A stretch of 64,000 nt of DNA, from positions 83,639 to 147,638 of the forward strand of contig JAQTMR010000005.1 of the NCBI GenBank assembly GCA_028714255.1. The letters run 5' to 3'. Under the pieces are notes generated by a model. The model had not been told where the DNA came from and made no database searches. It saw only the letters and a program-made list of their open reading frames with translations. The position numbers were made by a program, and so were the translations under genes. This document shows positions 43,407 through 51,780 of this stretch, piece after piece. Numbering within the stretch: position 1 is the stretch's first letter; each line of letters opens with the position of its first letter. Source of the stretch: Phycisphaerae bacterium (GTDB taxonomy: Bacteria; Planctomycetota; Phycisphaerae; Sedimentisphaerales; Anaerobacaceae).

Positions 43407-43904
43407 CTACCCTTTCCAAAAATCGTTGTTAGTTTCTATCATTTCCATTTCCAGTTCGGTCACGGCTTCACTGCCGTTGCTGCTGTTTTCACTCGATTGC
43501 ATGGCAAACAGGTCACTTTCGATTTGTTCAATCTCGGCAGTTAACGTCTCATCAGCCGAATTGTCCCACACCGCACTTAGTGCTGCCGGGCTGTTGACGG
43601 CTCTTTCAGGTTCGATACTGTTTTTCTCAAATAATTTTACGCTTATAACCGCCAATAGCATAAACCCGGCTGCTACAGCCATCATCTTGTAGGCCGTTCT
43701 CCTAAGCGTATCCTGCTTTTTGTTATACAGGCTCACAGCAATTTCAGCCTTTATATTGGCTATAAGCTCATCGTCGGGCTGCGGTGCGGGATTGCCACCC
43801 AGAATTTGTTCGCCTTTGCGAATGTCCTCTGCGGCCTGCTCTGCCTGTTCGCCTTCGACGAATTTCTCAAACAGCTCTTTCAAATTTTCGTTTTGCCCGT
43901 TCAT
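43407..43904 (-). CDS. Probable membrane anti-sigma factor
   Basis: A 165-residue protein with a cytoplasmic N-terminal part (NLKELFEKFVEGEQAEQAAE, IANIKAEIAVSLYNKKQ), one membrane helix (KMMAVAAGFMLLAVISVKLF) and a polar, acidic outer part. This layout matches single-pass anti-sigma factors, and the gene lies 25 bases after an ECF sigma gene. The HxxxCxxC zinc motif of the ZAS class is missing, so binding to the sigma factor would differ from that class. It lies between the sigma gene and the secreted coiled-coil gene. Call by position and topology, not by homology. Confidence 0.55.
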   Translation of the reverse strand: MNGQNENLKELFEKFVEGEQAEQAAEDIRKGEQILGGNPAPQPDDELIANIKAEIAVSLYNKKQDTLRRTAYKMMAVAAGFMLLAVISVKLFEKNSIEPERAVNSPAALSAVWDNSADETLTAEIEQIESDLFAMQSSENSSNGSEAVTELEMEMIETNNDFWKG

Positions 43905-43929
43905 ATATTTTTCCCCATTTACGTTGCCG

Positions 43930-44463
43930 TTAATGCTCTATCAGCTCCCGCAGTTTCTTCAGTCCCCGATGCAGTTTCGACAATGTGGTTCCTATCGGCT
44001 CGGCTCGCATCGCCGCTATTTCCTTGAAGCTCGCCTGTGAATAATAACGCAGCATAATCAATTCCCTCGTATCTCTATCAAGCCTGCCGAGCTGTACCTG
44101 CAATTTGTCGATTCTCTCGTCGCTTGACTGTTTAGTTTCTGTCGTTTCCGATTCGAACTCACTTTTTAGCACCTCGAACGATTTTTCCTGCCGTTGCCTG
44201 CTTCTCAAATAGTCATAGAAGAGATTAGATGCTATTTTGAATAGCCAGCCTTCGAAGGAACCGTCCTTAAAGGAGCCGATTTTCTCTACCAGTTTGACAA
44301 ATAGCTCGCTCAGCAAATCATTGCTTGTTTCTCTATTGCCCGTTAATCGGTAAAAGTATCCGTAAAGCCGGCCGGAGTAAATATCGATTAACTCTGATAA
44401 GCTCTTTGCGTCACCGGACTTACAGCCTTTTATTATCCGGGCTAAATCTTCACTTTTTGCCAT
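43930..44463 (-). CDS. ECF-type RNA polymerase sigma factor
   Basis: A 177-residue sigma-70 family factor with regions 2 and 4 only. Region 2 is LSELIDIYSGRLYGYFYRLTG followed by NDLLSELFVKLVEKIGSF and FEGWLFKIASNLFYDYLRSRQR. Region 4 is LDRDTRELIMLRYYSQASFKEIAAM and GTTLSKLHRGLKKLRELI, the helix-turn-helix for the -35 element. It heads the operon sigma / membrane protein / secreted protein on the minus strand. Such operons typically control their own promoter in response to envelope signals. No ECF target promoter motif can be defined here. Confidence 0.92.
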   Translation of the reverse strand: MAKSEDLARIIKGCKSGDAKSLSELIDIYSGRLYGYFYRLTGNRETSNDLLSELFVKLVEKIGSFKDGSFEGWLFKIASNLFYDYLRSRQRQEKSFEVLKSEFESETTETKQSSDERIDKLQVQLGRLDRDTRELIMLRYYSQASFKEIAAMRAEPIGTTLSKLHRGLKKLRELIEH

Positions 44464-44579
44464 ATTTTAGCGCTCTTCTGCAAATAAAGACGGCTTCTGA
44501 ATCTAATTTATTGCATAAATCCGAAAAACTGCTATTTTATATCTTTATCGTAATAACACCGATTGGAGCTGCGACTTTT

Positions 44580-44834
44580 TTGAAAAATACATGGTCTGCC
44601 AAAATTAAAAGGACTTTTACCAGCATTCTGCCGGTTGCCGCGAGCCGCAAAGGCAAATGCATCCGCTGCGGAGCCTGCTGCAAACTGCCGAATGTTTGTC
44701 CGTTTTTCAGCGTCGATGATAAGGGCTTGGCTGTGTGCAAAGCCTATTGGCTGCGTCCCTTGAACTGCCGCAAATACCCTCGCACCAAATCGGAGCTTAT
44801 CACCGCAGACTCCTGCGGCTATACTTTCGACTAA
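44580..44834 (+). CDS. YkgJ-like cysteine-rich (Zn/Fe-binding) protein
   Basis: About 84 residues with the CxxCxxCC motif, as KCIRCGACCKLPNVCPFF, and further Cys in VCKAYWLRPLNCRKYP and SCGYTF. This is the pattern of UPF0153/YkgJ proteins, thought to bind zinc or an iron-sulfur cluster. The likely start is the TTG at 44580 (GGAG 11 bases upstream); the frame is open further up to 44325 but those codons overlap the divergent sigma factor gene. The protein is short for the family (about 100-120). The function is not known in any detail. Confidence 0.6.
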   Translation: MKNTWSAKIKRTFTSILPVAASRKGKCIRCGACCKLPNVCPFFSVDDKGLAVCKAYWLRPLNCRKYPRTKSELITADSCGYTFD

Positions 44835-44854
44835 ACAACCTGACCTAAAGCCCC

Positions 44855-45157
44855 TTAGTACTTCTCTTCTTCCTTTTCCCCTTCTTCTTCCCCTTCGTCG
44901 TCGAGTTTCCACTGGTCGGATTCGTTTATGTCCTCGATTTCGCGCTTCATATACTTGAAAATCTTGTCCTGCAGGGGGGCTAATTTCTCGTACCATTTGA
45001 GCATCCCCTGATAGCTGGCCACCAGCATATCAAGACGGATTAGCTGCCATTTGGCTATGCACTCCGGCTCTTTGACGTTGGTGAAGGGGTCGCATTTGAA
45101 AGTCCTTTTGCCTTCGGTACCGATTTCGCAGTATTCACAGTCTTTACATTGAATCAT
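44855..45157 (-). CDS. Small protein with N-terminal cysteines and acidic tail, hypothetical
   Basis: A 100-residue protein. The N-terminus MIQCKDCEYCEIGTEGKRTFKCDP has four cysteines (CxxCxxC then C) that could hold a metal. After it comes a helical region (VASYQGMLKWYEKLAPLQDK), and the last 20 residues are nearly all Glu/Asp/Lys. It converges with the YkgJ-like gene 20 bases away. I do not recognise a family of known function; it looks conserved rather than random because of the regular cysteine spacing. Zinc or iron-sulfur binding is inference. Confidence 0.6.
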   Translation of the reverse strand: MIQCKDCEYCEIGTEGKRTFKCDPFTNVKEPECIAKWQLIRLDMLVASYQGMLKWYEKLAPLQDKIFKYMKREIEDINESDQWKLDDEGEEEGEKEEEKY

Positions 45158-45303
45158 TTTTGCACCACAGCCTAAATCAACAAAAATCTAAAGCAAAAAA
45201 TTTACGCTTTCTATCCTCTTTACTTTCATACTATGATACCATATACTCTAAAGGCTTAAAAGAGTTCGAATTAAAGATTTCCGGTTGTTTTGTGGAGAAA
45301 TAG

Positions 45304-45384
45304 ATGGCAAAACCGAGACGCAGACGCAAAGTGGGCAGCAAAAAAAGACATGCCCGTTGGAAAGTTCGGCATAAAGTAAGATAA
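45304..45384 (+). CDS. Very small basic protein, 26 residues
   Basis: ATG at 45304 follows GGAG by 6 bases, an ideal ribosome site. The product has about two thirds basic residues (MAKPRRRRKVGSKKRHARW...VRHKVR) and ends at TAA, 45382-45384. The composition resembles tiny ribosomal proteins (Thx, bL36-like or the COX24/mS38-like basic peptides), but I cannot match any of them. A role in ribosome or RNA binding is plausible. The strong start signal and isolated position support a real gene. Confidence 0.55.
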   Translation: MAKPRRRRKVGSKKRHARWKVRHKVR

Positions 45385-45490
45385 TTATTCATCGTGCGTA
45401 TTGAACATTGCGTACAATACAGGTGGTTTTTCCTGCCTGTGCTTACCTTCCGCAGGCAGGAGATTGTTTATGCAATACGCGATACGATAA

Positions 45491-47059
45491 ATGAAACACT
45501 TTAATATAACCTTCAAACCTGATGACCGGCGGATTTCTATTCACGCCGGTGCGATGCTTCTCGAAGCTGCGGGCCAGGCCGGTATAATCCTCAACGCCGT
45601 TTGCGGCGGAAAGGGAACCTGTAAAAAGTGCATGGTGAACCTTGCTCCGGATGGCCGGGCCGTTCTTGCGTGTCTGTATCGTATTGATAGTGACCTTACG
45701 GTAACAATTCCTCCATCCTCTCGACTCTTTGAGCACAAAATTTTAACTGAAGGCATTACTCCTCAAACCGAGATTCGACCCGACATATATGAAAAATATC
45801 CCGCCGGCAAAATCCTCGGCGTCGCGGTCGATATCGGCACGACCACCGTCGTCGCGAAATTGATTGATATGACCGATGGAAAAATCCTCGCAATCGAGGC
45901 CGAGTTGAATCCCCAAACCCGTTTCGGTGACGACAGCATAAGCAGAATTAACTACGCTCAAACAGACGCAAAGCTAACGGAACTGCACAAAATAATAATT
46001 GATTGTATAAATGGATTGACCGCGAAGCTTTGCAGCCGGGCCTCCATAGACGCAGAGCAAATATATGAAATGTGCGTTGTCGGCAACACGACGATGAACC
46101 ACATCTTTTTGAAATTGCCCGTCGTCCAGCTTGGCCAGGCCCCATACAAGGCCTTTTCCCTCGATGCAAAAGACCTCTCTCCTGAAAAGATTGCTTTGCA
46201 AATGAACCACACCGGTAATGTCCACACCGTTGAGAACATCGCAGGCTTCGTAGGCTCGGACACCACCGCCGTTGCCCTTGCTGTGGACATAAGCTCCGCC
46301 AATGAAATGACGCTCGTGGTTGACATCGGCACAAACGGCGAAATCGTGCTCGGCAACAAGGATAAACTCTGCGCCGCAAGCTGTGCCGCAGGCCCTGCCT
46401 TCGAAGGCGCACGAATAAGCTCCGGCAGCAGGGCGGTCGATGGCGCCATAGAAGCAGTGGTCATAAACGATGGTGACATAGATTTGGACGTAATAGGAAA
46501 TTGTCCGCCTCGCTCTATATGCGGTAGCGGCCTAATCGATGCCGTCGCGGTATTGCTGGATTTAGGCGTAATCGACCCCACCGGCCGTTTCACTAAACCC
46601 AATGAACTTTCACCAGCCATTGCCGCTCGGCTCATTCAGCAGGATAACCAACCCGCATTTTGCCTTTACAGAGCCGCGAACGTAAGTGAGCGGTCTTTAT
46701 TCCTCACTCAAAAGGACATTCGTGAACTTCAGCTCGCGAAAGCCGCCATCCGCGCAGGCATAAAACTATTGCAGAAAAAAGCCGGTATCAAGGATGATGA
46801 TATAAAGCAGGTTCTTTTGGCAGGCGCATTCGGTAATTATATTCGTCGTGAAAGCGCATTGCGAATAGGATTGTTACCACGTATTCCGATTGAGCGGATT
46901 AAATTTATTGGCAACGCCGCCGCTTCCGGCGCCGAGATGCTCCTTGTTAGTAGCCAGTGCCGAGCACAGGCTAAAAAATTAGCCCGAAAAATCGAATATC
47001 TCGAAATCGCCCACCAACCCGACTTCCAGACTGTCTTTGCAGAATCTATGTCCTTTTAA
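45491..47059 (+). CDS. RACo-like ASKHA ATPase with [2Fe-2S] domain (corrinoid protein activator type)
   Basis: The first 75 residues are a ferredoxin-like [2Fe-2S] domain (AVCGGKGTCKKCMVNLAPDG, with a later Cys in VLACLY). From about residue 95 the ASKHA domain begins: AVDIGTTTVVAKLIDMTDG, NTTMNHIFL, NIAGFVGSDTTAVALAVDIS, LVVDIGTNGEIVLG and VLLAGAFGNYIRRESALRIG. Such proteins (RACo, DUF4445) reduce inactive cobalt in corrinoid methyl-transfer proteins using ATP. It is a short form (522; RACo is about 630) lacking the linker domain. Its neighbours give no methyltransferase. Two radical SAM/B12-type genes in the window show that corrinoid chemistry exists in this organism. Confidence 0.85.
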   Translation: MKHFNITFKPDDRRISIHAGAMLLEAAGQAGIILNAVCGGKGTCKKCMVNLAPDGRAVLACLYRIDSDLTVTIPPSSRLFEHKILTEGITPQTEIRPDIYEKYPAGKILGVAVDIGTTTVVAKLIDMTDGKILAIEAELNPQTRFGDDSISRINYAQTDAKLTELHKIIIDCINGLTAKLCSRASIDAEQIYEMCVVGNTTMNHIFLKLPVVQLGQAPYKAFSLDAKDLSPEKIALQMNHTGNVHTVENIAGFVGSDTTAVALAVDISSANEMTLVVDIGTNGEIVLGNKDKLCAASCAAGPAFEGARISSGSRAVDGAIEAVVINDGDIDLDVIGNCPPRSICGSGLIDAVAVLLDLGVIDPTGRFTKPNELSPAIAARLIQQDNQPAFCLYRAANVSERSLFLTQKDIRELQLAKAAIRAGIKLLQKKAGIKDDDIKQVLLAGAFGNYIRRESALRIGLLPRIPIERIKFIGNAAASGAEMLLVSSQCRAQAKKLARKIEYLEIAHQPDFQTVFAESMSF

Positions 47060-47063
47060 ACTT

Positions 47064-48077
47064 ATGGCAGAAATTGGCTTAAACATAGAGAAGTCACCCG
47101 TACCGTTAATTTGGCTTGACACTTCTATTCTACTGGAAATAACTAAAACGCAATTAGGTGAAATAACCAGTGGCAAAGAAAAAGAAAGAGCACAGTATTT
47201 GTACGATGCAATCAAGATTAAAACGCAAGAGAAGAAATTGATTTGTCCTTCGGCAGATCAACTTGAAGAAGTCGAAATTGGAGAGAGATTAGAAGAGGAG
47301 TTTAAAAGTGTTCAAGGAAGTCTTTCTTTGGGAATAAAAATTAAACATAGAGCGGGTATAGAGGACGACTTAATAGGAAGTTTTATGAAAGCTTATATCA
47401 ATAGCGAAAAGGAGATTCGATTGAGTTATAGGGACGTATTTGACAGAGACCCTATAGAGGAACTTGAGGATAGTCTCAAAATGCCGTTCATAGTAGATGT
47501 TGATTGGCCAAGACCCAAAGAAATTCTTGAAAAGGAAAAGAGTAACAAGAAGATTATTCCAAGGAGATGGGAAGAATTGAGGTGTGAGAAGGTCAAAGCA
47601 GGAATTAAATTTGAAGAGGAAAGAGAAAAAGAGTTTGAGGCATACTTAGGCACGCTTTTAAAGTTGTGCCATAGAGCGATGGTTAGTATGCTTAATGAAG
47701 ACTTTAATATTTTTAATTTAGCATACGCCCAAAAATTAATTGACTATAAAATTGTATGGGATCGTTGTGGAGGACAACCTCCTGGTTTAAAGGGTTTATC
47801 TCAATTCTTTTCTTCAGATTGCTTTAGAAAAATCCCAACCATAGAGATTGCCTGTAATCTCCGGGCCAGAATTGCAACATGGAGTCAATCTATCAAACCA
47901 GGTGATTATATGGATATAGAGCAAGTCTCCGCAGTTCTGCCATTTTTCAATTTAGTCATAACAGATAAAGCAATGAAGCACTGTCTCAATTTATTAAAGT
48001 ATCCCGAGAAATTTAATTGTACGGTACTCTCAATCAAAGATTTCAACGAAATAAAATCGTTTATAGACTCTTTGTAG
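47064..48077 (+). CDS. PIN-like domain protein, orphan
   Basis: A 337-residue AT-rich gene starting 4 bases after the RACo-like gene. PLIWLDTSILLEITKT is the first strand and acidic residue of a PIN fold. LICPSADQLEEVEIGERLEEE may give the second acidic position. NLVITDKAMKHCLNLL...CTVLSIKDFNEIKSFI matches the late TxD and final strand. The large middle (residues 90-270), rich in Lys and Glu, is not part of a standard PIN toxin. PIN proteins are RNases in toxin-antitoxin and RNA-processing systems; no antitoxin lies next to it. Its base composition and the repeat block that follows suggest recent acquisition. Confidence 0.6.
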   Translation: MAEIGLNIEKSPVPLIWLDTSILLEITKTQLGEITSGKEKERAQYLYDAIKIKTQEKKLICPSADQLEEVEIGERLEEEFKSVQGSLSLGIKIKHRAGIEDDLIGSFMKAYINSEKEIRLSYRDVFDRDPIEELEDSLKMPFIVDVDWPRPKEILEKEKSNKKIIPRRWEELRCEKVKAGIKFEEEREKEFEAYLGTLLKLCHRAMVSMLNEDFNIFNLAYAQKLIDYKIVWDRCGGQPPGLKGLSQFFSSDCFRKIPTIEIACNLRARIATWSQSIKPGDYMDIEQVSAVLPFFNLVITDKAMKHCLNLLKYPEKFNCTVLSIKDFNEIKSFIDSL

Positions 48078-48378
48078 CTATATAGCGTTTCCTATGCACA
48101 CTTAAAATACTAATGGTCGATAATTTTCCCGTGTAATTCTTGCATTCAATCAAATCCGCAGACACTTCAATTTGTTATTTTCTATTGGATATTTACTATT
48201 GTATTTCTCTGTGTTCTCGGTGACCTCTGTGGCTAATTTTTCTCTTTGTGTTTTTTGTGCCTTTTTGTGGCTAATTAAATCCGTGTTAATCTGTGTAAAT
48301 CCGTGGTTAATTTTCTCTGCGGACTCAGTCCGCCAAAGGCGAGACCTCGCCAAGCGGCGGGCGTTCTCTGCGGTAAGA
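48078..48378. repeat. Dispersed-repeat block between PIN-like gene and fabF
   Basis: Contains CTCTGTGTTCTCGGTGACCTCTGTGGC, TTTTTGTGCC, AAATCCGTGTTAATCTGTGTAA and ATCCGTGGTTAA (48200-48315), then a GC-rich hairpin region with CCGCCAAAGGCGAGACC. The same ordered motifs occur at 19985-20080, 26035-26110 and 63560-63950. No gene. Confidence 0.6.
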
Positions 48379-49629
48379 TTAGCCGGTGTGTTTTCCGATA
48401 ACTATGCAAGCGTTGTGCCCGCCAAAGCCGAGGGAATTGCTCAAGGCGTAGTTGACTTTTGCCTCGCGGGCCTTCAGCGGCACATAATCGAGCTTCAAGT
48501 CGCATCGCTCATCCTGATTATCTAAGTTGATAGTGGGGGGGATAATCGAATCGGTAATGGTTTTTACAGTTGCTATAAGCTCGACCGCGCCGGTTGCCCC
48601 AAGCAAATGTCCAAGACAACTCTTTGTCGAACTGACAGCAAGCTTATATGCGTGCTCACCAAAAACCTTCCTTATAGCGGAACTTTCCGCGATGTCGTTC
48701 AGTTCGGTGCTTGTGCCGTGCGCGTTTATGTAATCAATTTTTTCTTTTTCCAGACCGGCGTCGCTAAGCGCAAGTTCCATCGCCCTTGCCGCTCCTTCAC
48801 CGTCCGGCGGCGGGGCGGTAATATGATGGCCGTCGTCAGTAGCGCCGTAGCCGAGTACCTCGGCGTAAATCTTCGCGCCGCGTTTTCTCGCATGACTTTC
48901 TTCTTCTAAAATCAGGACACCCGCACCCTCGGAAAGAACGAATCCGTCCCTGTCCCTGTCGAACGGTCTCGATGCCCTGGTGGGGTCGTCATTTCGCAAA
49001 CTAAGTGACCTCGCGGCACAGAATGATGCCAATCCTACCGGCGAAAGCGCTGCCTCGGAGCCGCCGGTTATTACGATGTCGCTTCGCCCGTAAGCAATAT
49101 TGCAAAAAGCCTCGCCGATAGCGTGATTGCTCGATGCGCATGCGCTGACAACACAAAAGTTGGGACCCTGCAGCCCGTAGCGAATGGCGATATTGCCGCA
49201 GCCGGCGTTAGCCATAAGCTTCGGAACCGTAAACGGTGATACCTGTCTTACGCCCTTGTTCAAAAGCTTAATGTGCTGTTCTTCGATTTCCTGTATGCCG
49301 CCGATGCCTGTTCCTACGATAACGCCTACGCGGGAAACGTCTTCCTTAGAGAAATCAAGCCCGCTGTCGCTTACAGCTTGTGTCGCCGCGGCCACGGCGA
49401 ACTGTGAGAAGCGGTCCATTCGTTTGCTTTCACGGAAGTCGATGTATTTCGCAGCGTCGAAGTTTTTAACCTCGCCCCCGAACCTTACTGGATATGTACT
49501 GACATCAAAGGATTCTATATTGGAAACCCCGCTTTTGCCCTCGCACAACGCGGCAAAAAGCCCGTCTGCGGACTCGGCCAATGCGGTAATACACCCCAAG
49601 CCAGTAATAACTACTCGTCGCTTGTTCAT
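48379..49629 (-). CDS. fabF: Beta-ketoacyl-ACP synthase II
   Basis: Condensing enzyme of fatty acid elongation. It is 416 residues. The nucleophile is in VVSACASSNHAIGEAF, the two histidines are in NAHGTSTELNDIAES and SCLGHLLGATGAVE, and LSNSLGFGGHNACI is the C-terminal glycine loop. It closes the minus-strand series rpmF-plsX-fabH-fabD-fabG-acpP-fabF, 17 bases after acpP. The order matches the conserved E. coli and Bacillus arrangement. It would extend acyl-ACP to C18. The repeat block at 48078-48378 lies directly after its stop. Confidence 0.96.
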   Translation of the reverse strand: MNKRRVVITGLGCITALAESADGLFAALCEGKSGVSNIESFDVSTYPVRFGGEVKNFDAAKYIDFRESKRMDRFSQFAVAAATQAVSDSGLDFSKEDVSRVGVIVGTGIGGIQEIEEQHIKLLNKGVRQVSPFTVPKLMANAGCGNIAIRYGLQGPNFCVVSACASSNHAIGEAFCNIAYGRSDIVITGGSEAALSPVGLASFCAARSLSLRNDDPTRASRPFDRDRDGFVLSEGAGVLILEEESHARKRGAKIYAEVLGYGATDDGHHITAPPPDGEGAARAMELALSDAGLEKEKIDYINAHGTSTELNDIAESSAIRKVFGEHAYKLAVSSTKSCLGHLLGATGAVELIATVKTITDSIIPPTINLDNQDERCDLKLDYVPLKAREAKVNYALSNSLGFGGHNACIVIGKHTG

Positions 49630-49646
49630 AATCCTAAGCTTGTCTG

Positions 49647-49919
49647 TTACTCGTGGCTTTTGGAACGTGCAATATTGGCTATGTAATCGATTGCGGCGCC
49701 GACCGTCTGAATCTTCTCGGCCTCCTCATCAGGAATACTCATATCAAATTCGTCTTCGAACTCCATAACCAGCTCGACCGTATCCAAAGAGTCGGCGTTC
49801 AAGTCGTTAATAAACGAGGTCTCACGAGTTATTTCAGACTTATCTACGCCCATCTGCTCGCTTATTATTTCGGTTACCTTGGTTTCAATTGCCTGAATAT
49901 CAATCTCATCAGCACTCAC
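49647..49919 (-). CDS. acpP: Acyl carrier protein
   Basis: A 90-residue carrier that holds growing acyl chains on a phosphopantetheine arm. The arm attaches to Ser44 in [14 protein letters not shown]. The rest ([40 protein letters not shown]) is standard. I chose the GTG at 49919 because AGGAGAG lies exactly 6 bases upstream; the longer reading frame to 49958 would translate that ribosome site. It lies between fabG and fabF. The C-terminus ends RSKSHE. Confidence 0.95.
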   Translation of the reverse strand: MSADEIDIQAIETKVTEIISEQMGVDKSEITRETSFINDLNADSLDTVELVMEFEDEFDMSIPDEEAEKIQTVGAAIDYIANIARSKSHE

Positions 49920-50064
49920 TTGTTTCTCTCCTAAGCCAAACAGGAATTTATTTATCAACTTACGATTAAAAAACCGGCGATAATAGTCCTTTACGACGGC
50001 TTTCTGTTTCAGGCGGGTATATTACCCGTTAAACTACTCCTGTACAAACATTTTTTTAATTTTT

Positions 50065-50802
50065 TTACATTGCCATTCCGCCGTCCACACACAGCACCTG
50101 CCCTGTGATATAGCCGGAATCATCACTTGCGAAAAACGCGACCGCTTTCGCCACATCCTCCACCGTCCCGAACCGCTTAACCGGAATCACCTGCAGCGCA
50201 CCATCTTTCACTACTTGCGGCAGCACCTCGGTCATTTCCGTCATAATAAAGCCCGGCGCGATGCAATTAGCGGTAATATTCTTTTTACCGAGCTCCCTTG
50301 CCACAGATTTTGTCATCCCGATAAGACCCGCCTTGCTCGCCGCGTAATTACTTGAGCCTGCCTGCCCCATTACGCCCGCGACGGAACTTATATTTATCAG
50401 TCGGCCGAACTTGTTGCGGACCATAGACCTGGATACCACTGCCGTCGCCATAAAAGCTGCCCGCAGGTTTACGTTGATGACTTTATCGAAGTCCTCTTCG
50501 CTCATCTGCATTATCAGCTTGTCGCGTGTTATCCCCGCGTTATTGACCAGAATTCCTACCCCGCCGTATTCCGAAGCCAGACCTTCGAGTGTTTCCGTAA
50601 GTTTTTTCGTATCGGTTATATCCACACACTTCGTCACGACGCTAAAGCCTGCTTCTTTCACGACACCTTCGAGCTCGGCAAGCTGCTCTGCGTTTATGTC
50701 CAGCCCCGCGACAATTCGGCCCTGCTTAAGAAGTTCGAGCACAATCGCTCGTCCTATTCCTCTGGCGGCACCAGTTACCACTGCCAATCTCTTTTCCGCC
50801 AT
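50065..50802 (-). CDS. fabG: 3-oxoacyl-ACP reductase
   Basis: An NADPH-dependent short-chain dehydrogenase, 245 residues, that reduces 3-ketoacyl-ACP. VVTGAARGIGRAIVLELL is the TGxxxGIG cofactor loop, ILVNNAGITRDKLIMQM the NNAG motif, ISSVAGVMGQAGSSNYAASKAG the catalytic Ser-Tyr-x3-Lys, and GFIMTEMTEVL the substrate loop. It lies between fabD and acpP, 23 bases after fabD, with AGGAGAAT before its start. The sequence is entirely typical. Confidence 0.96.
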   Translation of the reverse strand: MAEKRLAVVTGAARGIGRAIVLELLKQGRIVAGLDINAEQLAELEGVVKEAGFSVVTKCVDITDTKKLTETLEGLASEYGGVGILVNNAGITRDKLIMQMSEEDFDKVINVNLRAAFMATAVVSRSMVRNKFGRLINISSVAGVMGQAGSSNYAASKAGLIGMTKSVARELGKKNITANCIAPGFIMTEMTEVLPQVVKDGALQVIPVKRFGTVEDVAKAVAFFASDDSGYITGQVLCVDGGMAM

Positions 50803-50825
50803 ACTTCCATTCTCCTTCTAAATAC

Positions 50826-51752
50826 CTAAGAATTAAGCAAACCTTCCATAGCCTGCAGATTGCTTATATTTACAACGCTTTTCTTTCTGTCGATTCTTTT
50901 CATAAGACCGGTCAAAACCCGCCCCGGCCCAATCTCATAAAAACTTTCGACCCCGTCGGCTATAAGCCTTTCCATACATTTTTGCCAAAGAACCGGGCAA
51001 GTCAACTGCTTTTTTAGCCCTTCAGCTATATTCTCCGCGCTTTTATAGTATTCCGCGTCGATATTAGCAATAGTTTTAATATTTCCAGGCTCCGAAATAC
51101 TGCTTTTTGCCAGCGCCTCTCCGAGTGCCTCAGCCGCACTGGACATCAGTTCCGTATGAAAAGCCCCGGCCACTTCCAGCCGGATAGCTTTTATGGCTCC
51201 ATATTTCTCGGCCAGTTTTTCCGCCCGTGCGCACGCCGCCTTACTGCCGCTTATCACAATTTGCCCCGGGCAGTTAAAATTAACAGCAGCTAAAACTTCA
51301 CCCTCGCCTGCCTCGCTGCAAAGCTGACTGGCCTTCTCCTCGTCAATGCCCATAACGCTCACCATTCCGCCGTCAGTGGCGTCAGCCGCCGCCTGCATCG
51401 CCTGTCCGCGCTTTTGAACAAGGATAAGCGCATCCTCGAAGCTGATTGCCCCAGCCGCGTACAGAGCGGTATATTCGCCCAAGCTAAGACCTGCGGTTAC
51501 GTCAGGTGTTATTTGGGTGGTTTTGAATACTTCCAGAATCGCCGCCGAAGTTACAAAAATCGCAGGCTGCGATATTGTCGTCGTATTTAATTTTTCCGCG
51601 GGCCCTTCGAAGCATATCTCGCTCAGGCCGAATCCTGCGGTAGCGTCAGCTTTTTCAAAGACCTTCGCCGCCGCCTCGAATTTGCCGGCGATTTCCTTGC
51701 CCATTCCGACAATCTGCGCTCCCTGACCTGGAAATAAAAAAGCAGTCTTCAT
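50826..51752 (-). CDS. fabD: Malonyl-CoA:ACP transacylase
   Basis: Loads malonyl units onto ACP. It is 308 residues. FLFPGQGAQIVGMGKEIAGK is the N-terminal signature; the nucleophile is in VTAGLSLGEYTALYAAG (GLSLG replaces the usual GHSLG, so the histidine next to Ser is Leu here); the catalytic histidine is in VAGAFHTELM and the Gln/Arg positions in VNFNCPGQIVISG. The Leu for His change at the nucleophile elbow is unusual but seen in some homologues. It follows fabH after a stretch of short heptamer repeats. Confidence 0.94.
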   Translation of the reverse strand: MKTAFLFPGQGAQIVGMGKEIAGKFEAAAKVFEKADATAGFGLSEICFEGPAEKLNTTTISQPAIFVTSAAILEVFKTTQITPDVTAGLSLGEYTALYAAGAISFEDALILVQKRGQAMQAAADATDGGMVSVMGIDEEKASQLCSEAGEGEVLAAVNFNCPGQIVISGSKAACARAEKLAEKYGAIKAIRLEVAGAFHTELMSSAAEALGEALAKSSISEPGNIKTIANIDAEYYKSAENIAEGLKKQLTCPVLWQKCMERLIADGVESFYEIGPGRVLTGLMKRIDRKKSVVNISNLQAMEGLLNS

Positions 51753-51780
51753 AACCTTGTCTCTGGTAACTGGTAATTAC

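Noticed and set aside
45958..46635. Minus-strand frame of 225 codons opposite the RACo-like gene
   Set aside because: Serine/alanine-rich mirror of the ASKHA codons; no domain.
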